Below, piece by piece: positions 56,501 to 64,000 of a DNA stretch of 64,000 bases (positions are counted from its first letter, which is position 1; every line of letters begins with the position of its first letter). Where the stretch lies: contig JAUIRK010000936.1 of the NCBI GenBank assembly GCA_030549495.1, positions 310,001 through 374,000 of the forward strand, in the 5' to 3' direction. Position numbers and translations under genes: made by a program. The notes under the pieces were generated by a model that saw nothing but the letters and a program-made list of their open reading frames with translations, had not been told where the DNA came from and did not search any database. The DNA is from Nectonema munidae. Its lineage: Eukaryota > Nematomorpha > Nectonematoida > Nectonematidae.

Positions 56501-59500
56501 AAAAAAATTAATTCTAGAATCTACACAAGCCTCCAATTTGACTAACTCGGAATCTGCTAAAGTGGAGGATACCGTTCAAGCTCAACCAAGCAGTGTAGTG
56601 TATTCTCGCAAAACTAAGTCGGGTGAGTGTATCATTGATACAAAGATCGCAGCTTCTTTTCAAAAGGTTTCTCTTCTCTTTGTAGCTCAGAGTAAAAAAA
56701 TTGCTTCACTCAGTGTTCTTGGCTTAGAGAATTCTCTAATTTTGCAAAGGGATAAATCGTGTTTACATACAAAACTTTTCTCTATTGTTCTCGAAAATTT
56801 AGAAACAAATGTTTTGTACAAAAAGATTTTACGCGTAGTTGACGAAAACGTCTTAGATGTCACCCTCATCCAATACAACAATTCTTCATTCCATTTTTTT
56901 GCAAAGGATATAAACGCTGTGGATACTTCTATAGATGCTGACATTGGTGGAGTTAGCTTTGTCTTAGTTATGCCATTTTTGCATAAAATACTTTCCTTCA
57001 CAGATAAATTCATTGATACGAAAGAAAGGATTGCTGAGGCAGGAAGCGCAGCTGCAGACGTGGCTGTTGAACAAGCTTCTAAGATAAATGAGAACTGTAC
57101 TCGATTGCAAATAAAAGCGAATATCAAAGCACCCTTGATCGTTGTCCCTGAAAATTCGTTCTCCAAAAATGCTGTTTTATTGGACCTGGGTTCATTGAGT
57201 ATTAACAATTTTTTCACTCTTCACAACAGTGAGTCTTCCGTCATACTCAATGAATTTATCATTGCATTATCCTCATTAAAAATTTCAAGAATCATTCTGC
57301 AAGATGATGCAAAGCTGGTTAAAGCAGAAGTTTTGATAGTTGAGCCTCTTTCAATTAGTTTCGCTGTTACTATTAATTTATCTTTTTCATGGTATAAAGA
57401 CATACCTAATATCTCTATTTCTTCGTATAAATCGGAAGGCGAGAACATCGATAAAGAAAAAAGTTTGGATGTGTCATTAAGTGAGGAAGATTTTGAAGTA
57501 GTGATGAAAATTTTAAATCAAAACCTATCCTTTACTCCAGAAGGCAAACAAAATAATGGCAACGTCGCTACTAAAAATGTAATGAAAACCGAAAAGAAAG
57601 AAATAAATAAAAAAGAAACGGTGACAATCGATAATGGAATTGCTTTGAGTGGATCCTACGATGAAACTAGTTATGTAAGTCTAGTGGTTGACTTTACCTT
57701 CCATTATATAAAATTAAGTCTGTATTATGGGGAATCAGATTTGATTAATGGAATGACGAAAAGACTTTTGGATAATTCTCTCGGAAGTATCGAGTTTCAT
57801 AATATAAATCTGCATTTGACAAACTTTTGTGATTCTAGCATGTATGTGACCGCTCAGCTTGCCAATATTCTAATGTATGATCACAGAAAAGAATTTAAAG
57901 ATGGTATAAACACTATGGTTGAGATGCAAGTAGCATCTGACGAAAAAATGATCTCGAAAAACATTCTTGAATGTGTATTTAAACAAAGTAAGGGTCGAGA
58001 TATAGATATTGATCTAACTTTGAATAAATTGTACGTTTGTGCAATCATTGATTTTATTTTAGCAGTTTCTAATTTCTTCACATCTTGTAAAGATATTCCT
58101 TCTGAAGATTGTCAAAAATATGTCTATTTGGATGAATCAAGTGTCGAATTTGAAGCTCTTATTACCCCTAAAAAAAGCGCTCTACTCTTTGATGAAAAAT
58201 CAGAGAATGCAGACATTACCGATCAAAAACCAAACATCATACCCTTTTTAAAAGTTAATGTACGAGTTATTGAACCAGAAATTATTATCGTTGAAAATTC
58301 TGCAAAACTCGATACAAAGGCAATCATTTTATTAACCGATATTTCGCTCAATATTCTATTTGATTCCAAAGTCAATCGACTGTCATCAGAAATAAAGGAC
58401 ATAAACCTTTTTCTGTGCCCTTTCCAAAAGAATCAACGCGAAAATAATACCACCAAAATAATTGAGCCATTTTCCATTAAAATTTCTTGCGATACACCCT
58501 CTAATGTGGGTAAAGATATTGAAGTGGTTGTGACAGATATTAATTTTCGAATCTCACCTGCTGTGATTAATATTTTGTCTTCTCTTTCAGCAACACAAGA
58601 TCGATCCATGAAAAAGTCTATTTCTAAAGATGAGGAAAATACACGTGCATTAAGTGTAAAGTCGTATGCTTCGCAGCCACTATCTACTGCTAAGTTTTGG
58701 TTCTTAGAAAGTCGTATCGAAGAAGATTGCGAAATAGATGCTTCAAATGATAAGCATTGTCTGAAGTCAGAATCAAGTCTTGTAGAAAGGATTTCAGTTA
58801 AGTTTGGCATAATCAAAATTTTATTTGAAATTGGAGTCGAGAATAAAACAGTACCTATGCTTCAAATCCAGTCCTCATTGAGTGTCTGTGTTCTTGATTG
58901 GAGTCTTTGTCTTAAGGTTAATGCTGCGATGTCTCTAGAAATGGCCTATTTCAACGAAACTGTAGCTACATGGGAACCATTATTGGAAACAATATATCAT
59001 TGTGAAAATGAGTCTAGAAAACCATGGATGCTGAAGTTAAAAGCGCGTACCTTTAAAGATTCACTAGTTTCCAGTGAAAACTCATCTCATTACATCATGA
59101 TCGATGACATCAATTTTAAGCCGAGTGCGAACTTTCACGTTGATGTATTTTCAACTGATAAACTTGAGTTTACTCTCACTAAAAGTTGTATAGTGATGTT
59201 GCAGCACTTAGCAAATGCCTTTAGCGAGGCATATGAACAAAAGACCTTCCTACCGAAACTAATCGAAAATACTAAAGCGCCCTACATACTTACTAATAAT
59301 CTCGGCTATGATGTTGAAATTTTATCCTCCAAAAGCTATTTGGTTTTTAAAGATGAAGAATGCCCAAAAAGTCTTGCTCAAAAGAAAATAACTATGAAGT
59401 ATGAGGAGATAGCGTATATACAACCAATTAAAGAAAAAAGTACCCTCAAAGATTCTTCTATTTCTTCCATTCTTCTAAACAATGTTTGTGAAGAAATGCC

Positions 59501-62500
59501 CGTACACTTTCGGTTTCCATTTATCGAAACAGAACAAATTATAAACATCGCTAAGACGAAAGTGAATGTCATTAAGTCTAAAAAGGCATATTCAGATACT
59601 GATCTCTCAAATTTACCTATTTTAGTTGTTGTAACCGCTTTATACGGCTGTAAAATTGTACACATAAAGTCGTTTCTCAATATTAAAAATCATTTTCCAA
59701 TTGATTTTAATGTATACACCAAATCTCCATCTTCCCATAAATTCAAGCTTGAGCACATAATTGAAAGAGATTCAATATTTGAATTTCCTTTTAATATTCT
59801 TAACAACGGTTGCAAATTTTATTTCGAACCTATATATAAGAATTTCACCGTTTCAGAAAGCTTCTATGACATCTCTTTCATAAGCAAGAAAAATCCTTTA
59901 GTTCGCTGCCTTTCACTAGGACAATCAAATGAAAAGTTTTCATTTTGCTTAACCACATCATCCTCTATAAACTCTTCTACAAGTTCTGAAACTTCAGAAA
60001 ATGTGTTCCTGCACATTCTACCTGATGTAAAAATTTATAATTATTTACCATACCAAATTTCACTTAAACTTTTCGATGAAAGTGAAGAAATTTTGTTATC
60101 TCCTGGCTCTGATGATTTTCATTACACTCTTGACACAACCCGGTCTATCGTAAGTGTTAAACTTCGCAATTACCTAGAACAGGATTGGATGGCGAGTTTT
60201 GACTTTTCTGCTAAAAGAAGCAGTACAGAAGAACTCATTAAACTTACTTCTTTAAAAAATAAAGAAGTATCTATCAAACTTTGTATTCAATTCTTTAAAA
60301 ACATTGAGACAACTTTAGTTTGCTTTACAAGTCCGTTCTGGCTGATTAATCATACAGGTTTATCCCTTACTTATGCGGAAAATGGTTTTACTCCAAAACT
60401 TGGGAAAGAGAGTGACACTTTTAATGAAACGCTGCATCACCCTGCAAAAATGGATCAACTTATCTTATTCTCTTTCAAATCTAAAACTTTTGGCCAAAAA
60501 AAATTGTCGGTTAAGGTTGAAAATTCAGAATTTTCAGACAAGTTTTCATTGGAAACTGTTGGAAGTAGTGGAAATGTTTCGTGTAAAGACGCTTTAAAGA
60601 CCTATGAATTAGGAGTTAGCATTGCCCTTTCAAACACCAATTTGTGCAAAATTGTTGTCTTTACTCCATTTTTCACGATTTACAATAAGTGCAAGACAGT
60701 GATTTGCTTGAAAGAAGAGCATGAATCCTCTTCGTGGATTGAAGTGGGCGCGGAGAGTTGTATTCCATTTTTCCCATTACAATCCAACAGGAAAGCCATG
60801 CTGATGCGAGCTAAATTTGTTAGTAATTGTGACACAGAGGAAACTCCTTTATTTAAATTCAATAGAAATCAGTCCTTCTTATTGAAATTGAATAATGAAT
60901 CTCTTGGCATGTACTTCGAATCTATTGTGACGGAAAGTTCAACCACGCTATATTTTAGTGAGTATGCAGTTGGGCGTGCAGCGCTACTATTGATCAATCA
61001 TACCACAGATCATGCCTTAACTTATTTTCAAGATGGAGTAAATGTAAATGAGGCTACCTACACCCTTCACCCTGACTCGTTTGCCTTATATTCCTGGGAT
61101 AATTTGGTTGTTGATGAAAAAGTGCTAGTGTGGAAGTACAGCGACAAAATTAGTGAAAAAATTGACTTGGTTAAGAAAAAACAGGGAACTTTCAAAACCC
61201 ATGATGGCACTAATGTCCAATGGGCTCTATTTCTTGATGGGCTTCAAAGAGTTTTACTATTTACTGAAGATATTGCCATAATAAATATAACTAAACTTAC
61301 TAATAACGTGGAAAAGTATGAACTTGCCGTTAGACTTTGTCTGCATGGCTTCGGACTGTCTCTAGTGAATAATTATAATTTTACTGAAGTTGCGTATGCA
61401 GCTATCTATCCCTTTGAAGCAAGTTGGGAAGAAGTTTACAAAAAGGGAAGCAAGCCGTTTAAAGAAGAAGTTCAAGCTAAGCTGGAGGAATTTTACCAAA
61501 AGAATCTTTTAACTCATGAAAGTGAAGCTGACCATCATTCTGGTGCCAATTTGAACAGCGAAGTTGAGATAGAAGGCTATAAATTTGACTTGAAAAGTTT
61601 TGAGATGAAGAAGCCTCTGAAGAAGGCGATTAAGAGGGCGTATCAGCCAGGGTTGTGGGTGCAATATCAAAAGGCTAATTTTTTAAGTTCTTTTCACGCA
61701 AAACTCCATCGCTTTCAAATAGACAATCAAATTGAAGGTGCCCAATTTTCAACTGTAATTGCACAAGTTCCTCTATCAAAGAGTGTGAGTGAAAGCAAGA
61801 ACCAAATAAAGCCTTTCTTTGAATTGAGCCTCTTGGTTCACGATGTGAATCCTAATAGTGTTAAAGAAATATCATATTTCCAAGTGTTAGTGCAAGAACT
61901 TTTTGTGAAAGCTGATTTAGGTTTTATCAATTCACTCGCAGGCATTTTTTGTAGTGATAATCCAGATAATGTTTTGTCGGATGCAATCGAGAAAATTAAA
62001 AAGGATTTGCAAAATCTCTCTAAAAACTATTTGCAAGAAGTATCGATTTCTTTACAGCAGGCAGGTGCTCTTTCTTATTACAATTATTTACACTTGTCTC
62101 CTATCAAAATTCATTTGTCATTTTCTACTCATGGAGAGTTTTGTGACTTGTCTTCAAACAAAGCATCGTTAAGTAATTCTTTTTTCAGTTTTTTACTCGA
62201 AAGTATAGGTGTTACTTTGACAGATGTTGACGACATAGTATTCAAGTTGGGCTTTTTCGAAAGATCCAATACATTTTATAGCCAATCCCAGTTATACTCC
62301 AATGTTAGTAAGCATTATGTTAGCCAAGTGATCAAACAAATGTATGTACTAGTTCTTGGCTTGGATGTTCTTGGAAATCCTTTTGGTCTTGTAAGAGGAT
62401 TAACTGAAGGAATGGGAGATTTATTTTATGAGCCATATCAAGGTGCTATTCAAGGTCCAGAAGAGTTTGCGAAAGGTGTTGCTCTTGGAATGCGAAGCTT

Positions 62501-63323
62501 GTTAAGTCACACTGTGGGAGGAACAGCAGCTGCTGTATCTCGAATAACGGGCACTCTTGGAAAAGGTCTAGCAACCTTAACAATGGATGAAGAATATCAG
62601 AAAAAAAGAAGAGAAGATATAAACAAAAAGTCTTCAAGAGTCCACGAGGGTATTGCTCGTAGTGGAAAAGGAGTTTTTGTTGGAATTTTTGAAGGTGTTT
62701 CTGGCGTTGTCACTAAGCCGATTGACGGAGCTCAAAAAGATGGATTTTCTGGATTTTTGAAGGGTGTTGGTAAAGGTCTGGTAGGAGTTGTTGCGCGTCC
62801 AACATCAGGTGTTGTTGATTTTGCCAGCTCTTCCTTCCAGAGTATCAAAAAAATAACAGATTTGAATGATGAAGTTAAGACATTGAGGCCGTCTCGATTC
62901 TTTTACTACGATCTAATAATTCGCCCCTACAACATAAAAGAAGCGCAAGGCTTTCAAATTTTCAAGAGTATAAAGCGCAAAAACTTTATGAAAGATGATG
63001 AAAGGTACCTCATTCACTTTTACACGGATGCAAATGCAAAGTTTTGCTTACTGCTTACAAGCTATCATGTTGTCTTTGTGCGAAAGGGAGAGCTCTTTGG
63101 ACAGTGGAACCTTGAATGGAAAGTTCTTTGTGCCGAGATATCTTCTATTTCAAAGTTTTCGGAAAGTGAAGAGTATATTCAAATATACACTAAAAAGCTT
63201 GACTCATCTCCCCCCTCACCTTCAATTTCAACTTATTTCAAGCATGACTCCTCATCCTTTGTCATTTCGCTAAAAAATTGCTCCTGCAAAAAGGATATTT
63301 ATGATCATTTGATGAATTTTTAA
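53544..63323 (+). CDS. VPS13: VPS13-type bridge-like lipid transfer protein (VPS13A/C-like)
   Basis: 3259 residues in one open frame, close to the size of human VPS13A (about 3170). These proteins form a long hydrophobic groove that moves phospholipids between membranes at contact sites. The N-terminal Chorein domain (MVFESLVSELLNKYLGNYIE to about 110) is followed by VTLQDLKI, IPWTNLYKDHVIVNIEDV and EKLVSQVIKNLQIHIKNVHI, as in VPS13A/C. TGWFSNWIW (around residue 427) matches the conserved GWFSWLW. The VAB adaptor-binding region with repeated FWLINHTG/LLINHTT blocks covers about 2200-2500. The C-terminal ATG2/VPS13-type helices include MGDLFYEPYQGAIQGPEEF (about 2955) and KGLVGVVARPTSGVVDFAS (about 3075). 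A PH-like domain starts near 3130 and ends at FYTDANAKFCLLLTSYHVVF and the C-terminus. An acidic segment at about 815-830 may be where a VAP-binding FFAT motif lies, but no canonical one is seen. No UBA domain is present, so it is not VPS13D. Single exon. Confidence 0.95.
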   Translation: MVFESLVSELLNKYLGNYIENLNSSQLSLSVFSGNVTLQDLKIKNSAFSDLDMPFSLVHGYIGSLMLKIPWTNLYKDHVIVNIEDVMMLFVPNVAIKFDAERDRKNKLDVKLKELEKVEEIKKKEEMKYDSKINMDDTFTEKLVSQVIKNLQIHIKNVHIRFEDPYSNKKRPFSFGFTLFNMSFDTTDETWQPKILDESFKQTYKLVRLDSFSLYWNSNGKLFMEKEASVIVDDLKKSIGTSDYPSDDINYVLNPVNFLAQLQLTPKPELFDFIQPKLILNIVLDKISFSLNKYQYQDILELLENFETMQIKKIYYEFRPKDLPYTGHAKDWWRFAFNSVINIKIRPKLKEWDWNEIKSHRQLFKRYIDAYSQKISLNNKAVGKELQGVLSEGEARFDVLNLTIARQQAKIKAKKNMTIKKNTGWFSNWIWAQNDTQPSEISLANKLNVAVDEEEKKKIYEAIGYSEGDAPQIYPKNFVDVLFHFRLYEFSLSFIQSDCNTASLVKVMLDDLAITFKQRSLYSAVDLEVNLFDFTIFGLYDKEKITNPIILHQISEHESLPKKESILSIKFESNPLKSECDTLFYLTGKSLEIMYHAPTILKISDFFKPPQSIHLKQLQAAAVSKIQEVQQNTATGLKFALEKRKVVDLNINLQPSYFILPYSGIFNPEKEQDLVILDFGNFLMTSDSINALSKVSRKSKYQNLSLEELIKQSYDNFNVCIQNFQILFANSRESWQTARKESFSSMHIFQPSNIKFKIQKGIILDDPKLPKCRILGDLPLISLHISDFKLERLALLFQSLAISTNKSKESTSAEDSSFEVEPIENLNEIANQVPLLKSSSNNNLSENAQLTDLHFSFILCCLEVNLYKQCLELTNTPFIKFVINEFSTYYTLRTFDQLVGLKLSQINLQCLDPFSKFNDYVDLISSNNIDKYLLDCTLCMVNINSPEFSKTYRCIEKDIVLNFFSLDIFLHQEACLSIISFLQDLQKKLILESTQASNLTNSESAKVEDTVQAQPSSVVYSRKTKSGECIIDTKIAASFQKVSLLFVAQSKKIASLSVLGLENSLILQRDKSCLHTKLFSIVLENLETNVLYKKILRVVDENVLDVTLIQYNNSSFHFFAKDINAVDTSIDADIGGVSFVLVMPFLHKILSFTDKFIDTKERIAEAGSAAADVAVEQASKINENCTRLQIKANIKAPLIVVPENSFSKNAVLLDLGSLSINNFFTLHNSESSVILNEFIIALSSLKISRIILQDDAKLVKAEVLIVEPLSISFAVTINLSFSWYKDIPNISISSYKSEGENIDKEKSLDVSLSEEDFEVVMKILNQNLSFTPEGKQNNGNVATKNVMKTEKKEINKKETVTIDNGIALSGSYDETSYVSLVVDFTFHYIKLSLYYGESDLINGMTKRLLDNSLGSIEFHNINLHLTNFCDSSMYVTAQLANILMYDHRKEFKDGINTMVEMQVASDEKMISKNILECVFKQSKGRDIDIDLTLNKLYVCAIIDFILAVSNFFTSCKDIPSEDCQKYVYLDESSVEFEALITPKKSALLFDEKSENADITDQKPNIIPFLKVNVRVIEPEIIIVENSAKLDTKAIILLTDISLNILFDSKVNRLSSEIKDINLFLCPFQKNQRENNTTKIIEPFSIKISCDTPSNVGKDIEVVVTDINFRISPAVINILSSLSATQDRSMKKSISKDEENTRALSVKSYASQPLSTAKFWFLESRIEEDCEIDASNDKHCLKSESSLVERISVKFGIIKILFEIGVENKTVPMLQIQSSLSVCVLDWSLCLKVNAAMSLEMAYFNETVATWEPLLETIYHCENESRKPWMLKLKARTFKDSLVSSENSSHYIMIDDINFKPSANFHVDVFSTDKLEFTLTKSCIVMLQHLANAFSEAYEQKTFLPKLIENTKAPYILTNNLGYDVEILSSKSYLVFKDEECPKSLAQKKITMKYEEIAYIQPIKEKSTLKDSSISSILLNNVCEEMPVHFRFPFIETEQIINIAKTKVNVIKSKKAYSDTDLSNLPILVVVTALYGCKIVHIKSFLNIKNHFPIDFNVYTKSPSSHKFKLEHIIERDSIFEFPFNILNNGCKFYFEPIYKNFTVSESFYDISFISKKNPLVRCLSLGQSNEKFSFCLTTSSSINSSTSSETSENVFLHILPDVKIYNYLPYQISLKLFDESEEILLSPGSDDFHYTLDTTRSIVSVKLRNYLEQDWMASFDFSAKRSSTEELIKLTSLKNKEVSIKLCIQFFKNIETTLVCFTSPFWLINHTGLSLTYAENGFTPKLGKESDTFNETLHHPAKMDQLILFSFKSKTFGQKKLSVKVENSEFSDKFSLETVGSSGNVSCKDALKTYELGVSIALSNTNLCKIVVFTPFFTIYNKCKTVICLKEEHESSSWIEVGAESCIPFFPLQSNRKAMLMRAKFVSNCDTEETPLFKFNRNQSFLLKLNNESLGMYFESIVTESSTTLYFSEYAVGRAALLLINHTTDHALTYFQDGVNVNEATYTLHPDSFALYSWDNLVVDEKVLVWKYSDKISEKIDLVKKKQGTFKTHDGTNVQWALFLDGLQRVLLFTEDIAIINITKLTNNVEKYELAVRLCLHGFGLSLVNNYNFTEVAYAAIYPFEASWEEVYKKGSKPFKEEVQAKLEEFYQKNLLTHESEADHHSGANLNSEVEIEGYKFDLKSFEMKKPLKKAIKRAYQPGLWVQYQKANFLSSFHAKLHRFQIDNQIEGAQFSTVIAQVPLSKSVSESKNQIKPFFELSLLVHDVNPNSVKEISYFQVLVQELFVKADLGFINSLAGIFCSDNPDNVLSDAIEKIKKDLQNLSKNYLQEVSISLQQAGALSYYNYLHLSPIKIHLSFSTHGEFCDLSSNKASLSNSFFSFLLESIGVTLTDVDDIVFKLGFFERSNTFYSQSQLYSNVSKHYVSQVIKQMYVLVLGLDVLGNPFGLVRGLTEGMGDLFYEPYQGAIQGPEEFAKGVALGMRSLLSHTVGGTAAAVSRITGTLGKGLATLTMDEEYQKKRREDINKKSSRVHEGIARSGKGVFVGIFEGVSGVVTKPIDGAQKDGFSGFLKGVGKGLVGVVARPTSGVVDFASSSFQSIKKITDLNDEVKTLRPSRFFYYDLIIRPYNIKEAQGFQIFKSIKRKNFMKDDERYLIHFYTDANAKFCLLLTSYHVVFVRKGELFGQWNLEWKVLCAEISSISKFSESEEYIQIYTKKLDSSPPSPSISTYFKHDSSSFVISLKNCSCKKDIYDHLMNF

Positions 63324-63399
63324 ATTTTATCCCTGTTATTAAACCTTTTATCCTGCAAGTATATATAAATCTAATATGTCTTATATCTTGTAAATTTCA

Positions 63400-63405
63400 A
63401 ATAAA
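63400..63405 (+). terminator. VPS13 polyadenylation signal
   Basis: AATAAA 77 bases past the VPS13 stop codon, the first canonical hexamer downstream. Confidence 0.5.
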
Positions 63406-64000
63406 CTCCTAAGTTATTCATAAAATAATCTTCAAATAACTATTTTTCAAATTCTATTCCATTTGCGTGTTTTATTAATTTCCTATTATTAAATAGCTTT
63501 TTTCTTAATTTTCTAATTTTAGATGTCTTAAAATAATGATTCATATCGGTGATGTTTTCTTGATAATAATAATAATAATAGTTTCTGATGCTTTAATTTA
63601 AATTATTTGCAATACAACTCCAAAACTTATTTTTTTAAAAACCTAATTATTAAGTGTAACTTCAATGATCTTGTATGTTAAATATTTTTTTAATTAAATT
63701 TTTGGATCAATGTTCTATAACATTTCCTTAAAATATTTTTTTTAGCGTCACTGTGTTTTAAAAAAATGGATGTTTCTCTATACCGACCAAAATCTGTTGG
63801 TAGAATTGTCTACTATTGACTTTTCAATAAATTGCATTAAATTAATTTTCCATTTCTTGCAAAGCGTTGCTTTTTCTTTAAGCTATGCCTTTTATTAATG
63901 TAATGTTCAAGCAAGACAGTGATTATTTCCTATTTAATTTTAGGGAATAGGCTCTGTTTTACGAACTCCAGCACAACAAAATGCGTTACAATTCACGTAT
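63406..64000. other. VPS13 3' flank, no gene
   Basis: AT-rich with a short (AAT)n run at about 63563-63580. No coding frame or repeat end is recognised up to the window edge. Confidence 0.4.

Noticed and set aside
53544-63323. VPS13 as a processed retrogene
   Set aside because: No poly(A) tract or target duplication, full-length conservation of a 9.8-kb frame, and the neighbouring host genes are equally intronless.

Overview
This looks like nuclear DNA from an AT-rich, transposon-laden animal genome. The three recognisable host genes are conserved eukaryotic genes with animal-like sequence: EXO1 (2201-3646, +), ABCF1 (8055-9941, -) and a VPS13A/C-type VPS13 (53544-63323, +). Each reads as one uninterrupted open frame, although such genes usually have many introns. 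Gene density is about one per 20 kb. The species cannot be named from the sequence. A gene-sparse, repeat-rich invertebrate (for example a parasitic crustacean or another derived parasite) would fit, but that is a guess.

Layout. 1-2.1 kb: a Penelope-like retroelement (PLE) relic and a hAT-like terminus, then EXO1. 4-7.4 kb: a Tigger/pogo relic and an unclassified transposase-like pseudogene. 8-10 kb: ABCF1. 10-20 kb: short repeats, a TTAA-flanked MITE split by a 5'-truncated LINE, a MULE-like relic, a second TTAA MITE and another MITE candidate. 20-25 kb: a 4.9-kb element with ~265-bp inverted termini that contains a PHD-OTU gene, with a young tRNA-SINE just inside its right end. 25.4-29.3 kb: decayed piggyBac copies. 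30-31.6 kb: a deleted LINE. 32.3-37.7 kb: a Tigger element holding a complete-ended hAT with a perfect 8-bp target-site duplication. 38-44 kb: mostly gene-free, with a second SINE family and a Tigger-type MITE. 44-51 kb: a hAT element containing a PLE-like insert with ~410-bp inverted arms, which in turn contains a Tc1/mariner-type and a piggyBac-type transposase. 53.5-63.3 kb: VPS13.

The host genes do not form a pathway. EXO1 is a DNA-repair nuclease, ABCF1 a ribosome-associated ATPase and VPS13 a lipid-transfer protein. The most informative content is the repeat archaeology. Insertion order can be read from intact target-site duplications, a SINE shares its 3' end with a LINE in the same window, a 21-bp minisatellite is fused in frame to a GIY-YIG domain, and a PHD-OTU gene sits in a long-TIR element. 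EXO1 and VPS13 both have a splice-acceptor-like AG just upstream of the start codon, suggesting a 5'UTR intron or spliced-leader trans-splicing. No CRISPR array, rRNA gene, confident functional tRNA gene or clear LTR retroelement was seen.
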